From the NCBI GenBank assembly GCA_003661015.1, contig QMVI01000055.1, forward strand, positions 1-7,329: 7,329 bases of DNA, in the 5' to 3' direction. This document shows positions 1 through 6,860 of this stretch, piece by piece; position 1 is the first letter of the stretch; each line of letters begins with the position of its first letter. The translations under genes were made by a program, and so were the position numbers. The notes under the pieces are model-generated. The model was not told where the DNA came from. It made no database searches and saw only the letters and a program-made list of their open reading frames with translations. Source of the DNA: Methanosarcinales archaeon. Lineage in GTDB: Archaea > Halobacteriota > Methanosarcinia > DSM-18856 > Methermicoccaceae.

Positions 1-708
1 GAGTGCTGTTTTTATTTGGGCTGGATGAACATGTGGATGCAAGTCAGATATTACCACACATCCTTCACCCAAGAATTCTGAGAACTCGTTTTCCAACTCT
101 GCAAGCGTCTTTATCCAAGTTGATGGCGAGAGCAGAATCACTTTATCTGCAAGATTCCTCGGCTTCCTCCACCCAACGTATGCAACCTTACACCCGCTCT
201 CTTTTGCCTTCAATATCCTTCTGAGTATGAGAGGATACTGAACATATGGGTCAACGTTTATCAGCACTATGCTCTTAGCTTTTTCAATGTCTTCGTACGG
301 AATACCAACCGCCATACACATGTATGCTGATTCGTCTATATCAGAAAGAGCGCCCAATCCACTTTCTATCTTCCCATCAGCAAGCCTGCTAAGTGCGACC
401 AATTCTTCACATGTCGAGTCCCCAAAGCTCAGAAAGACCACATCTTTTCCGGCAAGTCTCTTACCTGCCTCCTCAACTGCCTTTTCAAATTCAACTTCTA
501 AACCATCTACTTTGCTCACAGCCTTGTTTGCATAGTATTCGGGAAGCTCCACCCCGAACTTGCATAACTTTCCTTCATTGACTTCAGAGCCTTTTTTGAA
601 GTCTATCTCAAGTATTCCACGACGATAATCGAGAGCCATCATCTCCTCATCCTTTGGCTGGAGATACAACCCACACCCAAAGTTACATCCCGGACACACA
701 CTCTTCAT
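1..708 (-). CDS. FdhA-like molybdopterin oxidoreductase family protein, N-terminal 236 residues (runs off left edge)
   Basis: The frame is open from ATG at 708 to the window edge, giving 236 residues. It begins with a [4Fe-4S] motif CPGCNFGC (C5, C8, C12), with the fourth ligand C49 in VNEGKLCKFG; this is the CX2CX3CXnC signature of formate dehydrogenase alpha, FwdB and NuoG, though the 36-residue last spacing is longer than the roughly 26 typical of FdhA. Residues about 146-178 (IVLINVDPYVQYP, then LILRRI and KVAYVG) match the family's nucleotide-binding fold (usually GSNPxxxHP and VDPR). Catalytic members have Cys or Sec followed by His about 25 residues after the conserved acidic helix; here the aligned stretch GALSDIDESAY has S122-D123. 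That suggests loss of the metal ligand, as in NuoG. The ATG directly follows the TAA of the upstream fdhB-like gene, with a GAGGTGA ribosome site at 720-714. It is probably an Fdh-type electron-transfer partner of the Hdr complex. A FwdB-related paralogue is the alternative. The family assignment is firm; the function is inferred. Confidence 0.8.
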   Translation of the reverse strand, partial: MKSVCPGCNFGCGLYLQPKDEEMMALDYRRGILEIDFKKGSEVNEGKLCKFGVELPEYYANKAVSKVDGLEVEFEKAVEEAGKRLAGKDVVFLSFGDSTCEELVALSRLADGKIESGLGALSDIDESAYMCMAVGIPYEDIEKAKSIVLINVDPYVQYPLILRRILKAKESGCKVAYVGWRKPRNLADKVILLSPSTWIKTLAELENEFSEFLGEGCVVISDLHPHVHPAQIKTAL

Positions 709-1875
709 TTATCTCACCTCGAAGAAGGGCGGCTTTTCAAGTGTCATCCCTGCAACATATTCCTTTTCCTCTTGGAATGGCAGGGAGAATCTTGCCTGAA
801 GTTGAGATATCTTGATCTCTGCGGGGCAGACATCAGTACACATTCCACACGCAACACAGGAATCCATGATGTGCAGGAATCTTATCAGGTGATAGAGCGA
901 AATCTTGTGGTTGTCGAGTTCAGAGGTCATTGTCGTGCATTTTGAATCATCTCCACACGCACATACAGGACACACTGTCTTGCAAGCACCACATCCTATA
1001 CAGTTCTCCAATTCTTTGATGTAGAAGCTGAGCCTCTCCTCATCTGGTATAGATGGAAGGAGTTTCTCCCTCCATTTTGATGCCAAGTCTATCATTGCCT
1101 GTTCAACTTTCTTTCTTGCATTGATGTTCTTTTCAGATGCTGATTCAAGCTCTATGTATCCAGCATTCACAGCATTCTCAAGGAGCTCTATTCCCTTCTC
1201 AGAGCATACCTCGACAAAGGTTGCCTGCCCCTGTTTTGCTTTTGGCACTCCCCAGTTTCCACACGCAAGGTCTGCGTTGGTTGGAATCTTCACAAAACAG
1301 TAGCGACAGTTCTCTCTCCTTCCGTATCCCATCTCCTCAAGCTCGTCTATCTTCTTTGCAATCTCTTTTCCATCTTTGGTCTTGAATATCAACTCACCCT
1401 TTGCGATTTCCTCCTCAACCACTTCCTCCGGGTCGATTTCATAGACCTCTCTCAACATCTTTCTCGTTAGGATTGGGGGCATCGTTCCACCGCAGTTCAG
1501 CCCAACGATGTAGGTGTTGTCAATGTTTATCTGGTCTCTGAGAGCCATTTCATACATTCCTCTGACATCACATGGTTTTCCGACTGTTGCTATCTTCTTT
1601 CCCAATCTGGTCAGTTGCAGTCCCAGTTTCTTTGAAAGCCCCACAGGTACTGCATGCAGAGAACCGGCAGACTCAAGAACCTCATCAACACTGTCTGTAA
1701 TTATTGGCTCAGCATCGTACTCGCTTATCTTCTTCAAAACGAGCACCTTCTCAACAAGCCCCTTCTCAAGGGCTGCAGCCAGCACAGATGTAACAAGACC
1801 ACCAGATGCCCCTTTCTCCCTCACTTCGTCTTTGGTTGACCATCCAAGATAACACTCTCCAACGTTCATGTTCAT
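709..1875 (-). CDS. fdhB: Coenzyme F420 hydrogenase/dehydrogenase beta subunit family protein (FrhB/FdhB type) with C-terminal 2x[4Fe-4S]
   Basis: This is a 388-residue soluble iron-sulfur flavoprotein. The family exchanges hydride between F420 and FAD and links F420 to a partner complex. The N-terminal part has the FrhB signature KGASGGLVTS (21-30), then GKPCDVRG (C102) and GLNCGG (C128). The central FrhB-C motif is ENCRYCFVKIPTNADLACGNWG-like, with C190, C193 and C205. The C-terminus carries two ferredoxin motifs, CIGCGACKTVCPVC (C292, C295, C298, C302) and CVACGMCTDVCP (C340, C343, C346, C350), joined by a Cys-rich linker and an H-L-I-R-F-L-H segment. This C-terminal dicluster and the length resemble FdhB of F420-dependent formate dehydrogenase rather than the shorter FrhB or FpoF with N-terminal clusters. 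The start ATG overlaps the mvhD stop (ATGA), with GGAGGG at 1887-1882 six bases upstream; the next ATG, two codons in, is less well placed. It probably feeds MvhD/HdrA or accepts electrons from them. The fdhB name is by architecture; whether formate is involved is unknown. Confidence 0.9.
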   Translation of the reverse strand: MNMNVGECYLGWSTKDEVREKGASGGLVTSVLAAALEKGLVEKVLVLKKISEYDAEPIITDSVDEVLESAGSLHAVPVGLSKKLGLQLTRLGKKIATVGKPCDVRGMYEMALRDQINIDNTYIVGLNCGGTMPPILTRKMLREVYEIDPEEVVEEEIAKGELIFKTKDGKEIAKKIDELEEMGYGRRENCRYCFVKIPTNADLACGNWGVPKAKQGQATFVEVCSEKGIELLENAVNAGYIELESASEKNINARKKVEQAMIDLASKWREKLLPSIPDEERLSFYIKELENCIGCGACKTVCPVCACGDDSKCTTMTSELDNHKISLYHLIRFLHIMDSCVACGMCTDVCPAEIKISQLQARFSLPFQEEKEYVAGMTLEKPPFFEVR

Positions 1876-2300
1876 TGCACTCCCTCCGGCTTAAGCGGTG
1901 AAGGTCCAAGCTTCTTTACGTCCTCAGTCACTTGTTTAACGAAGTTGGCGAATTTCTCGCCCTCTGATGCAGATATCCACTCGAGTCTGAGTCTTTCTGG
2001 TTCTATTCCGAGTTCTTTCACAACCCTTTCGAGGAATGAGTAGCGTAGTTTTGTTTTCTCATTTCCATTGATGTAGTGGCAGTCTCCGATATGGCATCCA
2101 GTCACACACACAGCATCTGCACCTTCGAGAAAAGCCTCAAGCACGAACGCAGGGTCGATTCTGCCAGAGCACATCACCCTAATGATACGGGTGGTTGGAG
2201 GTTGCTGGAACCTTGCAACACCTGCTGCATCAGAACCTCCATATGAGCACCAGTTACATGCAAACAAAACAATCTTTGGCTCCCATTCTTCAGCCATCAT
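1872..2300 (-). CDS. mvhD: MvhD/HdrD-linker family [2Fe-2S] electron-transfer subunit (F420-non-reducing hydrogenase delta type)
   Basis: The 142-residue length is typical for MvhD, the small adaptor that docks a hydrogenase or formate dehydrogenase onto HdrA and relays electrons through a [2Fe-2S] cluster. The characteristic motifs are all present in order: CNWCSYGGSDAAG (C15, C18), RVMCSGRIDP (C44), EGADAV, and TGCHIGDCHYINGN (C69, C74). There is no hydrogenase large or small subunit in the window. Its neighbours are HdrA upstream and the FrhB/FdhB-like gene downstream, so here it probably couples HdrA to an F420/Fdh module, as in FdhAB-MvhD-HdrABC complexes of formate-using methanogens. 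The gene overlaps the hdrA stop by four bases. Two consecutive ATG codons (2300 and 2297) both lie within range of the GGAGGTGG site at 2311-2304, so the protein may start at either Met. The C-terminal tail past about residue 130 is Pro/Gly-containing and encodes the ribosome site of the next gene. Confidence 0.95.
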   Translation of the reverse strand: MMAEEWEPKIVLFACNWCSYGGSDAAGVARFQQPPTTRIIRVMCSGRIDPAFVLEAFLEGADAVCVTGCHIGDCHYINGNEKTKLRYSFLERVVKELGIEPERLRLEWISASEGEKFANFVKQVTEDVKKLGPSPLKPEGVQ

Positions 2301-5300
2301 GCACCACCTCCATTTTGGGGAAAGTTAAATGCAGCCTTCACTTGGGCAAGAATCTGGTTGTTCTGGAAGTGTCTCTGTTCTATCGCTCCAGGGTTGCACG
2401 CTGCAGCACATGTTCCACATCCTGTGCATGCTGCTGGATTGATTGAAGACTTCTTCACAACCACCTTCTTACCATCCACCTCTACCTCTCTTTCACGCAT
2501 CTCGATTGCAGAGTATGGACACATCGGCACGCATACCTCACATCCAATACACACATCCTCGTTCACACAGCTGACAATCCCTTCTGCCTCTATGTACTCT
2601 TTGGACAGGAGGGTGGCAGCTCTTGATGCGGCTGCAGAAGCCTGTGATAGCGATTCTGGAATGTTCTTGGGTCCTTGGGCTGTACCGCACAGATACACAC
2701 CCGGAGTTGCAAAGTCAACTGGTCTGAGTTTTACGTGTGCCTCAAAGAAGAAACCACTCACAACATCGATTGGAACTTTGAAGAGGAGCGAAGTCTCTTC
2801 TGCTCCCTCGGGTGCAACCATTGGTACAGAGAGTACAATGAGGTCTGCAGGTAATGTCAGATTGCTTCTCAGAAGCCTGTCATATACAGATACATTGTCT
2901 TTTCCGACCACTGGGGGCTTGTCTGCATCATACTTTATGAACACAACACCAAGCTCTCTTGCCCTCTGGTACAGCTCTTCCATGAACCCATAGCTTCTTA
3001 TGTCTCTGTAAATGATGTACACCTGTGTATCGGGACTTTCCTCCTTTATACGGATAGCATTCTTGAGTGCTTCCATACAACAGGTTCTTGAACAGTACGT
3101 GCGTTCTGGACATCTTGCGCCAACGCACTGTATCATCACAACACTCTTTGCGTTTATCCCGGGCAACCTCTTCTCAAGCTCCAGCTGGGTTATCACATTC
3201 TCCTGTTCTCCATAGTGGTAGTATCCTTCTGGAACAAGCTCCCTTGCACCGGTTGCAACGATTGCAGCACCGAACTCTACAATCTTCTCTCCTTCTGGTG
3301 TCTCTATCTTACCCTCGAAGTTTCCTATGAATCCCTTTACCTCAACGAGTTTTGAGTTCAGGTAAAGTGTGATGTTTGGATGGCTCTTAACCCTCTCAAT
3401 CAACGGCTCGTATATCTCAGAGGGGTCTCTGCCATCGGGAAGCTGGGTTATGTTTCTCAGATTTCCACCGAGTTCTCCCTCCCTCTCCACAAGATATACT
3501 GGGAAGCCCATATCTGCGAGGTCAAGTGCAGCAGTCATTCCAGATATGCCCCCGCCCAAAACAAGAGCGGAGTGGTTGAGAGGTAGCTTCTCTCTGTAAA
3601 GTGGGTTGAGCTTTACAGCCTTCGCAACTCCCATTCTCACAAGTTCTTTTGCCTTCTCAGTCGCTTTCTCCTTATCATCACGAGTTACCCACGAAACGTG
3701 CTCTCGAATGTTTACGAACTCGAAGAGATATGGATTCAGTCCCGCCTCTCTCACAGTATTCTGGAACAGAGGCTCGTGTGTTCTTGGTGTGCATGCAGCA
3801 ACCACAACCCTGTTAAGCTTGTATTTCTTTATTGCCTCTTTTATGAGTTCTTGGGTGTCTGAGGAGCATGAGTACTTGTTGTCTTTTGCATACACAACAT
3901 AGGGCAGTGTTTTGGCATACTCAGCGACCGCTGGAACATCCACAACTCCACCAATGTTCAGACCACAGTGGCACACAAACACTCCGACTCTTGGAATCTC
4001 ACCACTCACGTCTCTCTCTGGTGGAAGCTCTGGCACCTCTATCATAGTTCCCCTTGCCTCAGCGAGCAAAGCTCCTGCCTTTGCAGCTGCACCCGAAGCC
4101 TGTGCAACTGTGTCTGGGATGTCCTTTGGACCTTGTGCAGCTCCGAGAACATATACACCCTCACGGGAGGTACAGACAGGTGCTTCCATCTTTGTCTCCA
4201 CGAATCCGTACTCGTTCAGTTTGATTCCGAGAGCCTCCGCAAGCTCATATATCTTTGGATTCGTATCAAGACCAACAGACAGCACAACCATATCAAGGTC
4301 CATGGTCTTTACCTTTCCACTCTCATGGTCTTCGTACATAACGTATAGCGAGCCATCATCTCTGACACCGACACCACTCGGTCTCGAGTCGATGTACTTT
4401 ATGCCATAGTCTTTCTGAGCTCTCTGGTAGAACTCCTCGAAACTCTTTCCAAACACCCTCACATCGATGTTGAAGATGTAGACCTCAAGTTCCGGGTCGT
4501 GTTCGACAGCTATCATGGCCTCCTTGGTTGCATACGCACAGCACACACTCGAACAGTAGGGCTTACCCTCAGCAGTTGAGCGGGAACCTATACACTGAAT
4601 AAACCCAATCCTCTTTGGTTCTCTGTGGTCTGAACCCCTCACCACATGTCCGGCAGTTGGACCAGATGCGTTGAGGAGCCTCTCGAACTGCATCGAAGTC
4701 ACAACATCAGGGTGTTCTGGATGGTACTGATAGAGTTTGGACGGGTCATAGGCTTCGAATCCACTCGCAATTATTACCGCTCCAACATCAAGCAATAACT
4801 CCTTGTCCTCATCCTCGTAATTCACAGCATCAAACGGACAGACCTTTTTACACGCACCACACTTCCCCTTTGTCAAGTACAAGCAATGTTCAGGGTCGAT
4901 TCTTGCAACCCTCGGAACAGCTTGTGGAAATGGTATGTATATTGCCTTTCTCTTGGCAAGTCCCTCTTCAAACTCTGCATCCACTTTGACAGGACACTTC
5001 TCCATACACAATCCACAGCCAGTACATTTTGTCTCATCCACATATCTTGCCTTTCTGACAACCTTGAGCTTGAAGTTTCCAGCCTCTCCACTCAATCCTT
5101 TCACTTCAGAGAATGAGAGTAATTCGATGTTGGGGTGTCTTGCAGCCTCGACAAGTTTTGGTGAGAGAATACATATCGAACAATCATTCGTTGGAAATGT
5201 TTTATCGAGTTGAGCCATCACCCCTCCAATGGAGACATCAGATTCGATGAGATATACTTTGAATCCGCTGTCTGCGAGGTCAAGTGCAGCTTGTATCCCT

Positions 5301-5344
5301 CCCACTCCACCACCAACGACCGCAACAGCTCCAACCTTACTCAT
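2297..5344 (-). CDS. hdrA: Heterodisulfide reductase subunit A, double-length (fused) HdrA flavoprotein
   Basis: At 1015 residues this is much longer than classical methanogen HdrA (about 650). Domains in order are as follows. An FAD-binding HdrA/QmoA-like half spans about 1-435, with GGGVGGIQAALDLAD (11-25), the NDCSICILSPK motif (C55, C58), an inserted ferredoxin with C107/C110/C113/C117 and C154/C162/C165/C169, FIQCIGSR and YCSSVCC (249-269), and GAAQGPKDIPDTVAQAS (401-417). The canonical HdrA N-terminal iron-sulfur domain spans about 450-585, with VFVCHCGLNIGG (C458, C460), C493 and AACTPRTHEPLF (C518). A second FAD domain spans about 590-915, with LVLGGGISGMTAALDLAD, IQCVGARC, YCSRTCC and GTAQGPKNIPESLSQAS, but no inserted ferredoxin. 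A C-terminal two-cluster ferredoxin has C932/C935/C938/C942 and C973/C976/C979/C983; its last motif ends CN instead of the usual CP. HdrA bifurcates electrons at FAD between ferredoxin and HdrBC. Start ATG overlaps the hdrB stop (ATGA) with GGAGGG at 5356-5351. No membrane segments are evident. Assignment is secure; which FAD bifurcates is unknown. Confidence 0.96.
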   Translation of the reverse strand: MSKVGAVAVVGGGVGGIQAALDLADSGFKVYLIESDVSIGGVMAQLDKTFPTNDCSICILSPKLVEAARHPNIELLSFSEVKGLSGEAGNFKLKVVRKARYVDETKCTGCGLCMEKCPVKVDAEFEEGLAKRKAIYIPFPQAVPRVARIDPEHCLYLTKGKCGACKKVCPFDAVNYEDEDKELLLDVGAVIIASGFEAYDPSKLYQYHPEHPDVVTSMQFERLLNASGPTAGHVVRGSDHREPKRIGFIQCIGSRSTAEGKPYCSSVCCAYATKEAMIAVEHDPELEVYIFNIDVRVFGKSFEEFYQRAQKDYGIKYIDSRPSGVGVRDDGSLYVMYEDHESGKVKTMDLDMVVLSVGLDTNPKIYELAEALGIKLNEYGFVETKMEAPVCTSREGVYVLGAAQGPKDIPDTVAQASGAAAKAGALLAEARGTMIEVPELPPERDVSGEIPRVGVFVCHCGLNIGGVVDVPAVAEYAKTLPYVVYAKDNKYSCSSDTQELIKEAIKKYKLNRVVVAACTPRTHEPLFQNTVREAGLNPYLFEFVNIREHVSWVTRDDKEKATEKAKELVRMGVAKAVKLNPLYREKLPLNHSALVLGGGISGMTAALDLADMGFPVYLVEREGELGGNLRNITQLPDGRDPSEIYEPLIERVKSHPNITLYLNSKLVEVKGFIGNFEGKIETPEGEKIVEFGAAIVATGARELVPEGYYHYGEQENVITQLELEKRLPGINAKSVVMIQCVGARCPERTYCSRTCCMEALKNAIRIKEESPDTQVYIIYRDIRSYGFMEELYQRARELGVVFIKYDADKPPVVGKDNVSVYDRLLRSNLTLPADLIVLSVPMVAPEGAEETSLLFKVPIDVVSGFFFEAHVKLRPVDFATPGVYLCGTAQGPKNIPESLSQASAAASRAATLLSKEYIEAEGIVSCVNEDVCIGCEVCVPMCPYSAIEMREREVEVDGKKVVVKKSSINPAACTGCGTCAAACNPGAIEQRHFQNNQILAQVKAAFNFPQNGGGA
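2304..2311 (-). promoter_or_regulatory. Shine-Dalgarno site for mvhD with two possible ATG starts
   Basis: GGAGGTGG lies inside the final Gly codons of hdrA. The first ATG (2300) is three bases and the second (2297) six bases from its end, so the second Met is at least as well spaced and may be the true start. Confidence 0.7.
3513..3532 (-). repeat. 20-base identical repeat, copy 2 (second FAD domain of hdrA)
   Basis: This matches 5290-5271 exactly and encodes AALDLAD of the second Rossmann helix (residues 605-611). Bases on either side have diverged although the proteins remain similar, so this is a short island of identity within an old duplication. Confidence 0.85.
5271..5290 (-). repeat. 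20-base identical repeat, copy 1 (first FAD domain of hdrA)
   Basis: The minus strand reads GCTGCACTTGACCTCGCAGA, encoding AALDLAD of the first Rossmann helix (residues 19-25). The same 20 bases recur at 3532-3513 in the second FAD domain. The copies sit at homologous positions of the duplicated domain. Confidence 0.85.
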
Positions 5345-6228
5345 ACTCCTCCCTCCTTGGATATTTTGTTCAAAATATTCTCTGCTGGAATGATGTTCTT
5401 ATCAAGTGCAACATCTGACGAGCTCAATCCCATTGCGATTCCCATGAGTTGAGTGAGATAGAGAACAGGAATTCCGAATTTCATTCTCGTATGGTTTTCT
5501 ATCATAGCTTGCTGACCATCCAACATGGTATGACACATTGGGCATACAACCGCTATGCAATCTGCTCCTTTTCTGACTGCCTCCCCCAGTATTCTAGCAC
5601 TCAACTCGAACGATGTATCTCTGTCCCCCATCAGAGTGGAGCCACCACAACACTTCACTTTATGCTCGAAGTTGATGACCTCAGCTCCGAGTGTTTCAAG
5701 TATGTTATCCATCGATGTAGGATTCACAGGATTCTCAAATGCACATATCTTTGAAGGTCTCACGACAAGACAGCCATAATATGGAGCGACCTTCAAGCCA
5801 GAAAGCGGTTTTTTCACATGTGCCTTTATTTCTTCAATGCCAACATCGTTTATCAGAACGTCAAGCAGATGCCTTATCGGAATCTTTGCCTCATAATTTA
5901 TTCCAGCCTTTTTGAGAGCCTTGGCTGCAATCTCTCCAACCTTTGTTTTGTTCTTTATTTCGTGTTCGGCTTTCTTCAGGTTGTTATAACATATATTACA
6001 TGGAACAATACATTCGTATCCCATTCTCTCTGCAATCGAGGCATTTCTGGCTGAAAGAGCAATAACAAGAGCTTTGTTGGTTGTTAGTTCGAGGGCACCA
6101 CAGCAGTTCCAGTCCTCCAGTTCTTTGATTTCAATTCCGAGTTCATGGAAAACCTTCTCACAAGATTTTGCGTACTCCACTTCACTACCTTCAACGAAGC
6201 ACCCCGGATAAAAAGAATACGTCTTCAA
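5341..6228 (-). CDS. hdrB: Heterodisulfide reductase subunit B (two CCG domains, noncubane [4Fe-4S] clusters)
   Basis: This 295-residue protein is of normal HdrB length. It has two CCG (cysteine-rich) domains, and all ten cysteines expected to bind the two noncubane [4Fe-4S] clusters of the disulfide-reducing site are present. The first set is C10 (FYPGC), C42-C43 (NCCG), C77 and C80 (PCNIC); the second is C153 (YYGC), C193-C194 (KCCGG), C229 and C232 (CPMC). In characterised HdrABC this subunit reduces CoM-S-S-CoB, or oxidises CoM-SH plus CoB-SH in reverse. The start is TTG at 6228: it places C10 at the family's usual position, a GGGGGGAGG site precedes it, and no in-frame ATG exists nearby upstream. 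The TTG overlaps the hdrC TGA (TTGA). The 3' end overlaps hdrA by four bases and its C-terminal KEGGV codons contain the hdrA ribosome site. With the complete ligand set, activity on a heterodisulfide-like substrate is plausible; the true substrate cannot be read from sequence. Confidence 0.96.
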   Translation of the reverse strand: MKTYSFYPGCFVEGSEVEYAKSCEKVFHELGIEIKELEDWNCCGALELTTNKALVIALSARNASIAERMGYECIVPCNICYNNLKKAEHEIKNKTKVGEIAAKALKKAGINYEAKIPIRHLLDVLINDVGIEEIKAHVKKPLSGLKVAPYYGCLVVRPSKICAFENPVNPTSMDNILETLGAEVINFEHKVKCCGGSTLMGDRDTSFELSARILGEAVRKGADCIAVVCPMCHTMLDGQQAMIENHTRMKFGIPVLYLTQLMGIAMGLSSSDVALDKNIIPAENILNKISKEGGV

Positions 6229-6791
6229 TGTCCTCCCCCCCTCACAACATCGAATATCTTCTGAACTTGGTCTCTCTTTGAAATGCTCTTTGCGAACAAC
6301 GATATCTTACCCTTGAAGAACATCGCCTTACCAAGAGGCATGAACTCCATCAATCCTTTCAGCCCCCTGGTTTTCCATATGTGTTTTGCAATTACCATAC
6401 TCTCATGAACACGTCCGTGTCTTCTCACAGACTCTGCAAATGCGTCTTCAAACATGTAGAGTGGATTCTTTATTCTGACTCTGCCCCTCTTTGCCTCTCT
6501 CTCTGAAAGAGACCTCAGAACACTTATCAATTCTGTCACCTTTACGTCTTGTGGGCAATACTCATAACATGAATGACATTGCACACATCTCCAGAGATAC
6601 TCATCTCCAAGCACCTCATCCCTCATTCCAACGAGTGTTTGGTGTATATATCTTCTCGGATTGTACATTGGCTCAATTTCTGAAACAGGACAGCTGACAG
6701 TACACCCAGTGCAACTAAAACACATCTTGAGTTGCTCTCCTCCCGGCTCCCTCATCACCTCGTACTTGAAACCTGGATCCAGTTCACCCAT
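6225..6791 (-). CDS. hdrC: Heterodisulfide reductase subunit C (2x[4Fe-4S] ferredoxin-like)
   Basis: From ATG at 6791 this encodes 188 residues, the usual HdrC size. It carries two [4Fe-4S] motifs, CFSCTGCTVSCP (C24, C27, C30, C34) and CVQCHSCYEYCP (C69, C72, C75, C79), followed by a mostly helical, basic region. HdrC wires HdrA to the noncubane clusters of HdrB. The frame also extends to a GTG at 6827, adding 12 residues. I prefer the ATG because GGAGGG at 6805-6800 lies eight bases upstream of it, no ribosome site precedes the GTG, and the extension would place coding sequence across an inverted repeat. It is the first gene of the operon, with a candidate promoter about 70 bases upstream. 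The last codons (VRGGGH) contain the ribosome site for hdrB, and the genes overlap by four bases. No membrane anchor is seen, so this is the soluble HdrABC type, not HdrDE. Confidence 0.95.
   Translation of the reverse strand: MGELDPGFKYEVMREPGGEQLKMCFSCTGCTVSCPVSEIEPMYNPRRYIHQTLVGMRDEVLGDEYLWRCVQCHSCYEYCPQDVKVTELISVLRSLSEREAKRGRVRIKNPLYMFEDAFAESVRRHGRVHESMVIAKHIWKTRGLKGLMEFMPLGKAMFFKGKISLFAKSISKRDQVQKIFDVVRGGGH
6232..6240 (-). promoter_or_regulatory. Shine-Dalgarno site for the TTG start of hdrB
   Basis: GGGGGGAGG on the minus strand lies within the last hdrC codons and only three bases from TTG 6228. The short spacing and TTG initiator are both unusual, but the family's N-terminus (first cluster cysteine at residue 10) fits only this start. 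Confidence 0.7.
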
Positions 6792-6799
6792 AGAATCAT

Positions 6800-6805
6800 C
6801 CCTCC
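6800..6805 (-). promoter_or_regulatory. Shine-Dalgarno site deciding the hdrC start
   Basis: GGAGGG on the minus strand is eight bases before ATG 6791. It favours this ATG over the upstream in-frame GTG at 6827, which has no such site. Confidence 0.8.
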
Positions 6806-6808
6806 ATT

Positions 6809-6829
6809 GGATGCATAGAACATGCACCC
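6809..6829 (-). promoter_or_regulatory. Inverted repeat in the hdrC leader (operator or RNA hairpin)
   Basis: On the minus strand the arms GGGTGCAT and ATGCATCC flank a five-base spacer GTTCT. All eight positions pair if one G-U is allowed. The repeat ends three bases before the GGAGGG ribosome site of hdrC and lies just downstream of the predicted start site. It could be a dimeric repressor site or an RNA hairpin controlling translation of the first operon gene. The symmetry is visible; the role is inferred. Confidence 0.45.
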
Positions 6830-6840
6830 AAAATCATACT

Positions 6841-6857
6841 GAAAACGATAAAACGAC
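6841..6857 (-). terminator. Possible T-rich terminator for rnhB overlapping the hdr leader
   Basis: The minus strand reads GTCGTTTTATCGTTTTC, two TCGTTTT units in tandem, 28 to 44 bases after the rnhB TGA. Archaeal intrinsic termination commonly uses short T-runs in the non-template strand, so this could end rnhB transcripts. The runs are only four T long and the spot coincides with the predicted hdr initiation zone, so confidence is low. Confidence 0.22.
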
Positions 6858-6860
6858 CAC

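Noticed and set aside
1..708. Selenocysteine (TGA) in the FdhA-like gene as the metal ligand
   Set aside because: No in-frame TGA occurs in the 236 visible codons, and the expected ligand position reads Ser.
2358..2993. A 211-codon open frame on the plus strand opposite hdrA
   Set aside because: It is antisense to strongly conserved HdrA domains, shows no recognisable motif, and its composition (Ser/Thr/Pro-rich) is typical of a reverse-frame shadow.
3912..4409. A 165-codon plus-strand open frame opposite hdrA
   Set aside because: Same reasons: low-complexity composition, no ribosome site or family signature, and it lies fully inside a well-supported gene.
6792..6827. An hdrC N-terminal extension from GTG 6827
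   Set aside because: There is no Shine-Dalgarno site before it, it crosses the inverted repeat, and ATG 6791 has an ideally placed GGAGGG.
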